Source: Tetmemena sp. SeJ-2015
Lineage: Eukaryota > Ciliophora > Spirotrichea > Sporadotrichida > Oxytrichidae
Direction of reading: 5' to 3'
Assembly (NCBI GenBank): GCA_027382625.1
Contig: JAJKFJ010021707.1
Span: 1-64,000 of the forward strand
Length of the DNA stretch: 64,000 nt
A model generated the notes under the pieces. The model searched no databases. It worked only from the letters and a program-made list of their open reading frames with translations, and was not told the origin of the DNA. The position numbers and the translations under genes were made by a program. This document shows positions 1-10,686 of this stretch, piece after piece. The first letter of the stretch is position 1. Every line of letters starts with the position of its first letter.

Positions 1-1
1 C

Positions 2-253
2 CAGAAATGTGCCTGCTCCCAGGGGGGAACCCCCAAGAAGCCTGATGAGATCTACGAGATCATCGAGACCCTCTGCCCCAAGGGCACCTACTTGGAGGTG
101 TTCGGCAGGCAACACAATCAGAGAGAGAAGTGGGTGACGGTGGGCAATGAATCCATCCTCCGCAAGAAGATCAGGATGCCAACGCATAAAGCCAAGTAGT
201 AGAAGAAAGTGCTTGATCAGCTCAAGAAGAACAAAGCCATCCTCATTGAGTGA
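2..253 (+). CDS. MT-A70 family adenine methyltransferase, C-terminal part
   Basis: This is the C-terminal end of an MT-A70 (METTL3-type) S-adenosylmethionine-dependent N6-adenine methyltransferase. The frame enters from outside the window and stops at TGA 251-253. Visible family signatures are KKPDEIYEIIE, YLEVFGRQHNQREKW and VTVGNE, matching the conserved C-terminal fold of METTL3/METTL14/MTA1 proteins. The catalytic DPPW motif lies upstream and is not in the window. Two consecutive TAG codons at about 197-202 sit in the lysine-rich tail and must be read as glutamine, which is direct evidence for the UAR=Gln code. Ciliate relatives methylate DNA or RNA adenines; which substrate this one uses cannot be told from the fragment. 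Confidence 0.85.
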
Positions 254-302
254 TAATCACTCTTAATTCTTAAATAATTTGATTAATTGTTCAATCGACT
301 TA

Positions 303-770
303 TTTCAGCTTAATTCATCTAAGGGGTTTTAAGATGATATCAATTAAATAGTCAGTGAATTTGTTCCAGACTAATTTGGAGGAATGAAACTTATTGAGGG
401 AATCTTTTCAAACTAACTTCTTGTCAATCAGCATGATCTAAAGGCGTAAATCAAAAATATTCTTGGAAGTTTTTTTTTTTAATTTTCATACAAACTTAAT
501 ATAGATAATTAGAATTTAAAGTTCTGAATAGACTGAAGAATCAGGAGTTATAATTAGCAAAGAAAAGATAGAGAGTTTGTTAGAATTACTGGAAAGCCTT
601 TAACTTGAAGGAGAAGGTGCCGAATTAAGGGAGTTAGTTAAGCTTTTTCTGGAAGAAGGATTGCTGCAAAGCGAGGAATCCAACTACTAATAAATATTCT
701 AGCTGATCATAGGACTTCTGCAAGGAGACGCTTAAATTACCTAAGAGTAATTATAAAAAAAATAATTTTA
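303..770 (+). CDS. Hypothetical protein fragment, two MDSs joined across an IES
   Basis: An open frame with TAA/TAG read as Gln runs from about 303 to about 770. The first part contains DQFGGMKLIEGIFSNQ and the second part is Glu/Leu-rich (KIESLLELLESLQLEGEG, ELRELVKLFLEEGL), which looks helical. The two parts are separated by an AT-rich 52-bp insert bounded by AAGTT direct repeats; removing it keeps the frame (LGS-SEQ). A TTATTTCAG just before the first codon could be a 3' splice site. No start codon or terminal TGA was found, so this is part of a gene. I do not recognise the family. Confidence 0.5.
467..518. other. IES, 52 bp, pointer AAGTT
   Basis: The direct repeat AAGTT occurs at 467-471 and 519-523. 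The insert is almost pure A/T, including a 12-base T run. Removing it plus one repeat restores the reading frame of the flanking coding pieces. Confidence 0.65.
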
Positions 771-1984
771 TACAAATAATCATTGTAAATTTATTTGAAT
801 TTATGCAAATTACTTCATTTTTCCAGCTATAGAGTTTGAATTATTATAGCATTTATTTTAATCATAAATATTCTTGTTTTTGCTGTAGAAATTTCAATCA
901 AATATGACTTTAAGTCTTTAATAATTTTAATTGTATTAAATTCTTAAATTATCTAAAATTTAAGGTATTTTCTGTAATAAAGCATAAAGCAATAAATTTG
1001 GTAGAATTTTTTTAATAATAATTTATCATGAAGTTGATTTTTGTGAAGTTAAATTTTATTCATTTTTTATTTATAGGAGATATTGTAAACTAATTTCCTC
1101 ATTTGAGAATCAAACTCTGATAAAAGTGATTTAAGGTTTAAAGATAAAAACAAATCACACTCACTATTTAAGTAAAACAATTTTTAAATATAAATTAAAG
1201 TAAGCAAATGAGTTAATTAGCACTTTACTTCTGCAGATAAATTAAGATGAATCTGAGAATTATCGAATTTTTATTTTTTATGAATTCATCAAATACAGAT
1301 TGAGAAACCGTAGAAAGGATCAATTATAATTTTGAAACTTAAACTTTTTAAAACTTAATTTTGAATTAGTAACCTACTTAATAGTTATCATAAAATAGGA
1401 AATCATATGAATTAGAAACTATTTCTCATGATTAAATTCAAGTGCGGTAAACAAATATTTTAAGCTTCATACACTTAATAAAAAGTTGGAAGAACTTTCA
1501 GGAAAAACATAATTAAATTAAAATATAACTTTATTCTATCCTTGCCTCATATATTAGAGATACATTTTATAAATATTAATTTTCAATTCTTTTCTAATCT
1601 CTGGAAGAAGACACCTTTTCATTCATGAACTCTACTGACACAATATTTTTAGGTAAGATCATATTTCCTAATTTATGACAAAATAAGCACTATATTTTAA
1701 AGCCTTAACTTTTTTTTCACAATTTAAATTTTAAAACTTTACTTTTTAAATGGTTATGATATGATTTATTTAAGCTGTTTTGAAGTACTTTGAATATAAA
1801 TGCTTAAAAACAAAATTCCAGAGGGCAACAAAAAATGACATGATGGTCTTATTATCTTTAATTTTCTATAATTTATTAAATGAAATATTCTTTGCACAAA
1901 AGATCTTTTATTTATTTACTTTGTATAACTAAATTAAATTTAGTCTGTGTTAACTTTTTAAGATAATTTAGAACTTAAAATAAA
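771..1984. other. AT-rich gene-free stretch
   Basis: About 1.2 kb of very AT-rich DNA with no sustained coding frame in either strand. It may be a long germline-limited segment or hold very small MDSs that cannot be recognised. Confidence 0.5.
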
Positions 1985-2170
1985 ATGAATATCTAAGAAG
2001 AGGTGAGTAACTGGTTCCTCAATTTGAATGAGGGCGTGTATAATTTTTCCTTTGCTAAAAATGGAGAAGAATAAAAACAAGAGAGAAATCGAGCTCTGGA
2101 AGAACTTCAAAATGACATAGAGAAAATAATCCAAAATTGTGCCTCCAATAATTTAAAAACAACTTTAAAT
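1985..2170 (+). CDS. Hypothetical protein, first segment
   Basis: An ATG at 1985 opens a frame with coding-like composition, reading MNIQEEVSNWFLNLNEG, then FSFAKNGEEQKQERNRAL and a short Glu/Asn-rich helix-like stretch. It fades into AT-rich sequence near 2170. TAA codons are read as Gln. It looks like the first MDS of a gene whose continuation was not found. A short purine-rich piece near 2235-2280 could belong to it. Family not recognised. Confidence 0.4.
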
Positions 2171-2337
2171 TATTTAATTTTAAATTAAAAAAATATTATA
2201 GAATTTATACGAATAGTATTTTTTTAATTTTTGGAGGAAAAAGAGATCGATTGTCTTCTAAATTTAGAGATTTATCATTTGTAAAGCTTAGATTAATAAA
2301 TAGATTATATTATTAAATTAGAATTTAAAAATTTCAG

Positions 2338-2820
2338 GACGCACACGCCCGGGCACTAGGCACCGGTCGCCCTTTCCCTAAAGGCTTTCTGTTTTGGTAA
2401 TCCATTGGCTGGTGGGTGAGTGCTTAAAGAGCAAGGATAAGACAGCCGAAGCCTGGGAAGGGTTTGGTAGCTGCTCACTGGAGAAAAAATAAAAAGGTGA
2501 GTGTCTCACCCTCCTAATCCTTGTAGGCGTGGAGGGACGAGATCTATGGGCAAACACTCAGTCATGCAGCTGGACAGCGAAGCCAGACGCTACGGAGCAG
2601 CAACTTGTTCCCGCCCGAAGCTCCCGGGATTTTTTTTCTCCTTTTGGGTTTTTGGATGGTCTGCAGAAGCCGGGCTTCTGCTCAGAGTGTGAGGTGGCGG
2701 GGGTCCACGTGTTTAATACCCCTTTCGGCTGGTAGGTTATATACGTCAGATAAGTGCGTCACAGCAATATCATTGACGTCAGGGCCAATCTTATTTATCC
2801 CGGGGGGCCCCTTTAATTCC
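2338..2820. other. GC-rich island of unknown nature
   Basis: About 480 bp of much higher G+C than the roughly 25-30% surroundings, with sharp edges. It holds open frames but none with recognisable protein motifs, and I could not match it to an rRNA, SRP RNA, RNase P RNA or tRNA by eye. It contains TGACGTCA-like elements near 2772 and homopolymer-heavy stretches (a T run near 2629, a G/C run near 2800). It could be a structured non-coding RNA gene, a foreign insertion, or assembled contaminant sequence. Confidence 0.45.
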
Positions 2821-3199
2821 CTTAAATTACTATTATTAATTATTATTATTAATAAATAGATTAATTTTATATTTGATTTAGTTCCAATAAAAACTTTTTT
2901 ATGAATGATTAGTTTTTAATTTTATGCAATTATTATTTTTGAAAAAGACTTAATACCAAAAAATTTAAATTGAATTAATGATTGTCATATTTTCTGCCTA
3001 AAATGTATTTGCCAATCTTAACAATTAAAAATAGTGTCATTATATTTAGTATAAGCTGAATATTAATTGGGTAAATTTTATGAAAAATAATTTTGATAGA
3101 AACTACTACTTAGGAGATAAAATAAAGGAACCTAACATTTTTTATTGTCGAGAAGTCATTATAGCTGTCAACTTATTTAAAGTAAATAATTTTTAAAAT

Positions 3200-5830
3200 A
3201 GTGAATTGCAGCTGCATTATGAAAACTCTTAATTCTATTATAGCCACCCCTTTGCTGCTAATTCAATAGCCAATTAAATGCAAATACAAATTCAAGAAGA
3301 ACTACCGCACTCATCATCATTTATGAGTAATTAATAATATAAGGCAATTAATCTTCAATAGTTTTTTTCTTACTAAAATTTTTCAAGGATGAAAGATATT
3401 TAATTCTATTCTCTATATAATGATCTTTGGTTTTTTCTATTTTAAAAACTAAATTAATTTTATTACCCAATAAATCATCAGACATAATAATCAAAATCAC
3501 AAACAGTTCATTGTCAAAATATTTAATCCAAATGATCCTGCTATTTCAAGAAAAATTAAAATTTTCTACTAAAATATTAAATATCTTAAATATATACTGC
3601 ACAGGAATTGAGAGTTATGTCTATTCTTTATAAGGAGAAAGATTTAAGGAAAGGTTTTTAGTACATAACCAATGTAATTGACATTTGCAGAACTAAATAC
3701 ATTAATTTTTTTTGATTATTTATAAGATTTCTTTTATAACTAGTTCAAACAAAATAGCAGTCGTGATGTAGAGCTAATTTATAATTAACTTAATTAGTAT
3801 TCATTTTTAAAAGATGGAGAGGGCAAAATAATAGAATCTTCAAACTTATTTGTAGAGAGGGCAAGCAATTAAATAGTCCTAGGGCAATTATTTTAAATAA
3901 ATCTTTTCTATTTTCATCTTAGTTTAAATCCTTCTTTGAGCTAAACCTGGATACTATAGCTGAGAGTTTAATGAAAATAAATTAATTTTTATATTAAATT
4001 AAAATAGATTTAATGAGTGGCAGTTGAAGTGTGTCAGATTTAAATATAATATTTAAACTATTCTTTTCAGCATAAATTCTAAGAACTTTAAATCATTACA
4101 ATTTTTGTGTGAGAGCGCTCTGTCAAAAGTTATAAGTGACAAAATTTTAGTCTGAAATGATCATGAAGTAAATGAATGTCATGAAAGTCATATCTCTTTG
4201 CTGAGAGGTGCTTGAACTATGAGTAAAGAAAAAACGCAAATTAGGTTTTTATCAGCAATCGAACAAACTACAGGAAGTGCTTAAACTATTTCACCTGACA
4301 CGAAGTTGCAACTCTCCATTTATTATTTTAGTCAATCACCGATTTGAATTTAATTTACTACTTTATTATTGCTCAAAAGAATTTTTAAGGGGCTCTCAAC
4401 CCTCCACAAGCATGACATAGTCCATGCCAACATCAAACTCTCTAATAAAGCATTATAAATTTCCATAAGTCAAATTTAATTTATTTTAAAACTTTATCAT
4501 GATTTGGAACATAAAAGAATAATGGTATAAAATAGGGGATTTCAAGGATGCTTTAATGATTTAATCATCTTAAAACAGCACCACTTTAGATAAATTTTAA
4601 TGATTTTCTATGCTAATTCATTAAATTTGTCTAGAATTTTAAACTGCAGGAATTAGATATTTTTTATTTTTATAAAATTAGCAAGTTAGATAAATATACT
4701 TTTATAATTTAGATGAATGGCAATACATAAGTCTTTTCAATAAACAGGAGTACATCGCTCCCGAAATAGTATTTGGCTATCAATAATCTAAATAATAAAT
4801 AAATTAGGAGAAACTGTTTTTTAAATTGACTGATTCTACAAAATATTTATTCTTAATTATCCTTTTTCATCTAGGCCCATGAATTTAAATTCAACTTTGA
4901 TCAATTTTTAATCTTATTAACTATAACAAATTTTTCATTATAAGAAGATTTGTTCTAATGTGTGAAATAAGTTTAAGAACGAAATTTTAATTTAGTTAAA
5001 TAGTTTTTATATTTAAATTAAAAATTTGAAAAATTGGAATCAATACTCGTCAGAAAGCGACATTTGGTAAATGGGAGTAATGCTTTATGAAATTTGCACT
5101 AACTCTTTAAAATACTAAGGAAACTAACTGTCGATATCCATTTTTAAAGATGAATAGCCACAGATAAATAATCACTAAAATATTTGCAAATAAGAGAGAA
5201 GATAAATATTAAATTAATGAACATGTAATTTTATAGATAATAATTTTAAAAGAATAGTAACTCATTATTGCTTAGCTTAACTTACATTTTAATTTTAAGA
5301 TTAGATTGCTATCTTATTATAGATGGCATTATTCTCCATTTTTTATATAATCCAGATGAGGGTTTCAATAAATTTAATTAAGATCTAGAATACCTACATA
5401 TTTCAGTTTTTATAAATATATTTCTAAGGAATTGATAGAATTTATTATTTGAGAGTATTAATAAAAAATAGAATGAGTAATTTGTATTAATTTTGATTTT
5501 TTAAAATTGTTGTTGAATCCCAAGTACAAAGATAATATTATATATATATTATTTAGTTTTGCTTTTTATATTATGAATGTGAATAAGAAAATACTCTCTA
5601 TTATATAGATATATATAGTTTTAAAGTACAAAGAGTTGCAGCATCTCCTAGATAATTTGCTTAAATTTGACCCCAAGAAGCGATTTACCGCTAGGTAATG
5701 CGTGGGTTACATTGAAAACATTTTAACCTAAAAAAGAGATCGCAATAAAGATAAATCATAATCCAAACTGGAGCTTTTAAATAAAATATAAAAGATAACT
5801 CTCTTATATGATAAATTTATAAATATATCT
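3200..5830 (+). CDS. Protein kinase-like gene in separated MDSs, catalytic Asp replaced
   Basis: Protein kinase domain pieces lie in order on the plus strand, separated by AT-rich inserts. The catalytic-loop segment is at 4372-4458 (LSTLHKHDIVHANIKLSN). The APE region is at about 4712-4795 (QEYIAPEIVFGYQQ). Subdomain IX is at about 5056-5150 (SDIWQMGVMLYEICTNS) and the C-lobe end at about 5633-5800 (LLKFDPKKRFTARQC). The expected HRD motif reads HAN, so the catalytic Asp is Asn and the protein may be a pseudokinase. A Ser/His/Gln-rich piece near 3200-3370 (QEELPHSSSFMSNQQYK) may be the N-terminus. The glycine loop and DFG segment were not located. TAA/TAG are read as Gln throughout. Exact MDS edges were not resolved. 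Confidence 0.6.
4285..4345 (-). repeat. Inverted repeat copy a (partner at 6360-6427)
   Basis: The reverse complement of this segment closely matches 6360-6427, including AATAATAAATGGAGAGTTGC. The copies differ by a few substitutions and indels and lie about 2 kb apart on either side of the kinase-like gene. Confidence 0.6.
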
Positions 5831-6359
5831 AAAATTAGTCTCATTATAAATCAATTGTAGGGAAAATTAGACAATTAAGGGAATAATATGATTTAAATAA
5901 TATATAATTCTAAATTAAGTAGTAGAATTTGAGAAATACTATTTCTTGTTAATAGATTAGTGATATAAGTTCATTTATAAAAAGAATAATTAAACAGAAT
6001 CTTATAAAGGATATTTCTAAAATTAGAAGGTGATATAAATATATTTGGATCAAAATTCTAGTTTTAATTAAATTTAAATTTATTAGACATTCCTCACATG
6101 ATTATAGAGTGACTGTTATATTTTGTGAGTTCTTTTAGTTTTTATTGTTTCTTTGTCATAAATATACTTAGAGCAGGAATCTCCTATTTGAAAAGATGGT
6201 ATACGGAATTTGGTTGTAATAACTCCTGGACTGTCAAACTAATCCTCCTCAAGAAAAATCAAGCTAAAAACAAAGTAATATCAGTTTAAAAATTCCTGCT
6301 AAAGCCTCCTTCTCTCCCATTTATATTTTAATTTATTTTTCTTTAATATAGTGAGAATT

Positions 6360-6427
6360 TTAATTAAAATCGGAGATTGATTAAAATAATAAATGGAGAG
6401 TTGCAACTTGTGTCAGTTGAAATCGAA
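6360..6427 (+). repeat. Inverted repeat copy b (partner at 4285-4345)
   Basis: Partner of the copy at 4285-4345 in opposite orientation. In this copy the repeat includes the ATG and first codons of the Cys/His-rich gene that starts at 6393. Confidence 0.6.
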
Positions 6428-7280
6428 TCACCCCTATTGCATTTTCGATAGAGATCAAATTAATATGAATTTCTTCTTTATCATAGCACCTCGAGCAATT
6501 ATTCAAATCGATACCCAAAATCTGCCTTGTAGAAACTTGTTCGCTTTATCTTTGTACTGAGCGCTCCCACACAAACGCTGCAAGGATGAAAGTCTTAGAA
6601 TTTTATGCGAATCAAGGTGTAATTTATCAATTGGAAACCTTCAACTGCAGAGGTTAATCCATTTTAATTAATTTAAACTAATTTGATTTCAATTAAATTT
6701 TAGCTATAATAGATAAAATATAGCCTTTTATAAATATAAAGTTCAGCCCATTTTTAAACTTTTGTTCATATATAAAGCTAGGACAAATGAGTACGAAGCT
6801 TTTTCATCTGCGCTAAAACTTGTTACTGTAAAGGGAAAATGTGTACCAGACAAGGAACGTTCAACTATCTTGTCATGGGTGGAGTAGAGGCTAGATTGAG
6901 ACTCCCTCCACAAGATTTGTAATTTAGGGCTAATATACCAAAAAGCTACCTCTCTAAAAGTCAGTAATAATACTAAAAACAGTGGCCACTTACAGTAAAA
7001 GCTGAATTTCCTGGCCAGTAGTAAAAATCGTGGCTGAGCGTATAATATCAATTCAACGGAAGATACGTTACCAGATTTGGATTTTTCTTTAAATGAAGAA
7101 GATATGAAGTGTGATAAAGAAGATCAAGATTTTTCAGATTTACCATCATAACGATTTTTTGGCAATAATTAGCACCATAATTAATAAAATTCTAGAGAAA
7201 GGAATCAAAAGGATTAATAAAAATAGGGCTTTGAAGAAGGTAAATTATCATCAATCTCAAGCAGATTTAATTTTATTGTG
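6393..7280 (+). CDS. Cys/His-rich (possible B-box-like) hypothetical protein, interrupted
   Basis: The ATG at 6393 starts MESCNLCQLKSNHPYCIFD, a closely spaced Cys/His cluster (CxxC...H..C) like the first zinc-binding half of a B-box or similar finger. A further Cys/His piece (CSLYLCTERSHTNAARM, about 6540-6590) follows after a break. A separate open segment at 7041-7275 is acidic then Gln/Asn-rich (TLPDLDFSLNEEDMKCDKED, followed by a Q/N/R/H-rich run). That the segments form one gene is inferred from order and strand only. TAA/TAG are read as Gln. The zinc-finger assignment is tentative. Confidence 0.4.
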
Positions 7281-7416
7281 AATAAATTTAAACTAATTTT
7301 TTGGGAGTAACACTCGTAATTAAATATCGACAATTTTAGGAGTATAGGATACGCACAGTAAGCAGTGGCTTAGTGATAGTTTTTAATAATCCAATCTTAT
7401 TTCATAACCTGCAGTC

Positions 7417-8873
7417 CAATATTATTATGAAATCAGCATTGATTTCTCAATATTTTAGATTAATCAACCTAAAAAATTAGCAACAGTTTCAATATTCAAA
7501 TTCTGTGATTAAATATGAATTTAATTATCTTACTTTTATAAGTAGTAGCTCTTAGAATTACTAGAAATAGATTTAGCAACATTATAGAATTGAATTTAAT
7601 AGATAAGAGGAGGTAGAAGAAAATAAAATGAATAATTTTAAGTATTGATCTCTGATGACTCTGATGCGTGACAGTTTGAATCTTTTTCTAGATAGAAATT
7701 AATTGATAAAGCGAAGTATTAAAAGCACACCTTAAATATATTAAAAACTTCAGATTAGCACAAAAACAAAGTGGAATATTGGAATATTCCAATCTGGGAC
7801 ACAGATCAGTGCTAATATATAGAATTGTCTCAATCATGGCGTTATTTTTATTTCAATGTTCCAAAGTGATCAGACTCAGATGTGCGATATAATAAAGTTG
7901 GCTTGAGTATTCAATTATTTTTTATAATATTAATGGCGATTGCTTCCCTGTCCTCTCCACTAGAAAAAAGAGAGCCAAGATTAAGACCCTCGAGGGTCTT
8001 AGGATTTTTCTAAATTTTGAAGTGGTGAAGTTTCGTAGGGATTAAAGGGTATATCTATTTGATCACCTCCAATGACACTACTTTGTCACTCATGAGTGAC
8101 CTGATCCGAGATGCACTCTTGACGAGAGTGAGAATTGTGGAGATGCTCAGAGACCATAACTACATTCAGATAACTTTCCCTCTCAGAGCAAACCATCTCG
8201 CGCTGTTCTTTGACCAGAGACTGATAGTAGATGAAAGGGTCGTGCCAAGTAGAGGCGAAGAACTAGATGGGCTGATTGATATCTATACCTTCCTAGGCAT
8301 GGAAAAATTCCATTGACAGCTGCGCAGGATTCTATAAATAAAACTTATTCCCTTATAACTCACTAATTTATTAAGCCTTTTATACTCACGCCAACTTTAT
8401 TATATCGCACATCTGAGTCTGATCACTTTGGAACATTGAAATAAAAATAACGCCATGATTGAGACAATTCTATATATTAGCACTGATCTGTGTCCCAGAT
8501 TGGAATATTCCAATATTCCACTTTGTTTTTGTGCTAATCTGAAGTTTTTAATATATTTAAGGTGTGCTTTTAATACTTCGCTTATCAATTAATTTCCTTC
8601 TAGAATGGAGAAAGATTCAAACTGTCACGCATCAGAGTCATGAGAGATCAATACTTAAAATTATTCATTTTATTTTCTTCTACCTCCTCTTATCTATTAA
8701 ATTCAATTCTATAATGTTGCTAAATCTATTTCTAGTAATTCTAAGAGCTACTACTTATAAAAGTAAGATAATTAAATTCATATTTAATCACAGAATTTGA
8801 AACTGTTGCTAATTTTTTAGGTTGATTAATCTAAAATATTTTTAAAAACAATGCTGATTTCATAATAATATTG
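7417..8873. repeat. Long inverted repeat with ~490-bp arms around a 471-bp centre
   Basis: Left arm 7417-7910 and right arm 8382-8873 are near-identical reverse complements over about 490 bp with scattered mismatches and small indels. For example, GGAATATTGGAATATTCCAA at the centre of the left arm has its complement in the right arm. The non-palindromic centre at 7911-8381 is less AT-rich and carries protein-coding sequence. The layout resembles a fold-back element carrying a passenger gene. A germline inverted duplication, or a chimera from a missed hairpin adapter in long-read data, are alternatives; the arm divergence argues mildly against the latter. Confidence 0.85.
7935..8316 (+). CDS. 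Small hypothetical protein inside the long inverted repeat
   Basis: Two overlapping coding-like frames run through the centre of the palindrome. The first gives GDCFPVLSTRKKRAKIKTLE and a basic/hydrophobic continuation. The second, open from 8029 to the TGA at 8314-8316, includes SLMSDLIRDALLTRVRIVEM and RLIVDERVVPSRGEELDG. A one-base shift near 8030 would join them into a protein of about 125 residues. G+C is higher than in the arms. I do not recognise the family; it does not resemble a transposase with a visible DDE or similar motif. No clear start codon was chosen. Confidence 0.5.
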
Positions 8874-9296
8874 TGTTTGATTCTTTAATTACATAATTAT
8901 AAGAATATAAAACTAATAAAATGTAAATAGCCTTCAAATTTTTATTAAGCAATAATTATAAAATTAATCACCTTTAGCTGAAAAATCCTTTCTTAGTAGA
9001 ATTTCAAGTCGTTATCATCAATTTAAAATTTAAAAAAATTTCAAATCATTAAACAAATATTAAAAATTTATTATGTGGAGGATAGGATTAGATGATTGAC
9101 TATTAAACTTTTGATATAAATTAAATTTCTTCACCTTGCTCAACAGTAGTTTATTTGATTATTTTAAATTATTATTTCATAAAATAAAAAGTATTGAAAG
9201 AGGAATCTAAGTATTTATTCCGCATTAAATAATTTTGAAAACTTACTAATTGCAAGATAATATAAGTAAGCCTTTTTTTATTTTACTAACATTATT
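8874..9296. other. AT-rich gene-free stretch
   Basis: No coding frame or RNA gene is recognisable between the right arm of the inverted repeat and the next open frame. Confidence 0.5.
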
Positions 9297-9725
9297 ATGA
9301 TTATTCATTAGTTTAGATAAAGACTAACTCAGGTTGACTTCTACTCCTCCTTCATAATCTTTTCAGTACATGCTCTCATAGCAAGAGTGGATTCTTTGAT
9401 TAGGGAGACAAAATTTTGCGAGAAAGGTAAGAGAGCTCAAATAAAATCTAAAAGCTAATTTTAGTAGTTAAGAGCAACTAAGATCGGAAGCTACTCATTG
9501 CAATGTTTTAAACTCTAATTCTAAGCTTTAGTATATGAACGTGATGAAAATAAAACGTAAATACAAGCCAGTAGAGAAAATATAGAAATACCTAAAGAAG
9601 TTTATTTGTATTTTGAGATAGCTTATTCTTATTCATCCTATATTACTTTAAAAATAGTTATGAAAATCAAATTTTCAGAATAACTATAATATTAAATATT
9701 CCAACTTTTTAAAATAATTTAATGA
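9297..9725 (+). CDS. Hypothetical 142-aa protein
   Basis: The ATG at 9297 opens a 142-codon frame ending at TGA 9723-9725, provided TAA/TAG are read as Gln. The central part is well balanced in composition (SVHALIARVDSLIRETKF, CEKGKRAQIKSKSQFQQLRA, YERDENKTQIQASRENI), which supports coding. The last 30 residues are AT-biased and may be eliminated sequence. No family recognised. Confidence 0.45.
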
Positions 9726-9854
9726 TAGCCAAAATAGGCTGCCTAAAATAATAAGCTCATTGACGGCTCATTTTAAAATAAATAACTGTAAAAGTGAATT
9801 TCTATTAAATCATTATAGTTATATTTTTAAATTGAACACAGGGAAAATCAATTT

Positions 9855-10135
9855 ATTTAGAGATTTAACGAAAAGATGTTAATGATCATAATATAAGAAA
9901 AATTATTATTCCTAAAATATCAGAAGACAAATAATAAAGGTAAAAGAGATATCTCACACCGAAAAAGGACGTTTTGCTAGAATCGAATAAATTGATACCC
10001 CTATTATACAAAATGATAGAGCTTGATGTTGATATAAAGAATTAACTAGGTTGTTTGACGTTCTAAGTTTTCTGTGATGAGACAACTATACTCTTAGGTT
10101 GCTCTTAGCACGAGGATATGGACACATTAAGCTGA
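9855..10135 (+). CDS. Hypothetical coding segment upstream of the second kinase-like gene
   Basis: An open frame from about 9855 to TGA 10133-10135 has coding-like content: KKDVLLESNKLIPLLYKMIE, then LDVDIKNQLGCLTFQVFC and DETTILLGCSQHEDMDTL. It lacks a clear start. It could be an N-terminal MDS of the kinase-like gene downstream or a separate small gene. No family recognised. Confidence 0.4.
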
Positions 10136-10680
10136 CTATAAGATAATCTAGAGACTCTTTAAATTCATCAATTACACTAGGTGATTTCATCTAGCTACTG
10201 TTGCAATTATGTTAATTAAGATGTAATGAGTTAATTAGATCATTTCACTTCGCAAAGTCACGCATTTATATAGTATTTTCTTAGAGTTTTGGTGAGTTAG
10301 ATTTCTGTTTATACTTTTTAAACATATTTTTTTAGTTTCTTTTATTAATAAAAAAACTTATGAGACTAAATTAAGGGAAACTTTTCTTTATTTTTCATTC
10401 ATTAATTTAATTAATGAGATAAATCATTGATAATATTATTTCATTAATTATCTTAGTATATTGGTTTTAGGTTTTAAATTAGAATGAATTCGTCTTAACT
10501 TTTTCAAAAAAGATTGACATTTTTATGCTTGCATGAATTAAAAAAAGAAAGATTTTAAAAGAATAAATGATCATTTGGTCGCAGCTTTCATAAGTCTAGG
10601 AACTCATTTATGAAATAAAGCTAAGAAAATGGCTTATGTAACTCTAAGTACCTAACTTGCAAAAATAAAAACGAAGTACT
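10136..10680. other. AT-rich spacer
   Basis: No coding or RNA feature is recognisable. It separates the hypothetical segment from the kinase-like gene and may be a germline-limited insert. Confidence 0.4.
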
Positions 10681-10686
10681 CTGTAC

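Noticed and set aside
6743..7051. Minus-strand 102-codon frame with hydrophobic N-terminus
   Set aside because: It is antisense to the Cys/His-rich gene region, has no motif and no support from neighbouring segments. It may be chance, though a small membrane protein cannot be fully excluded.
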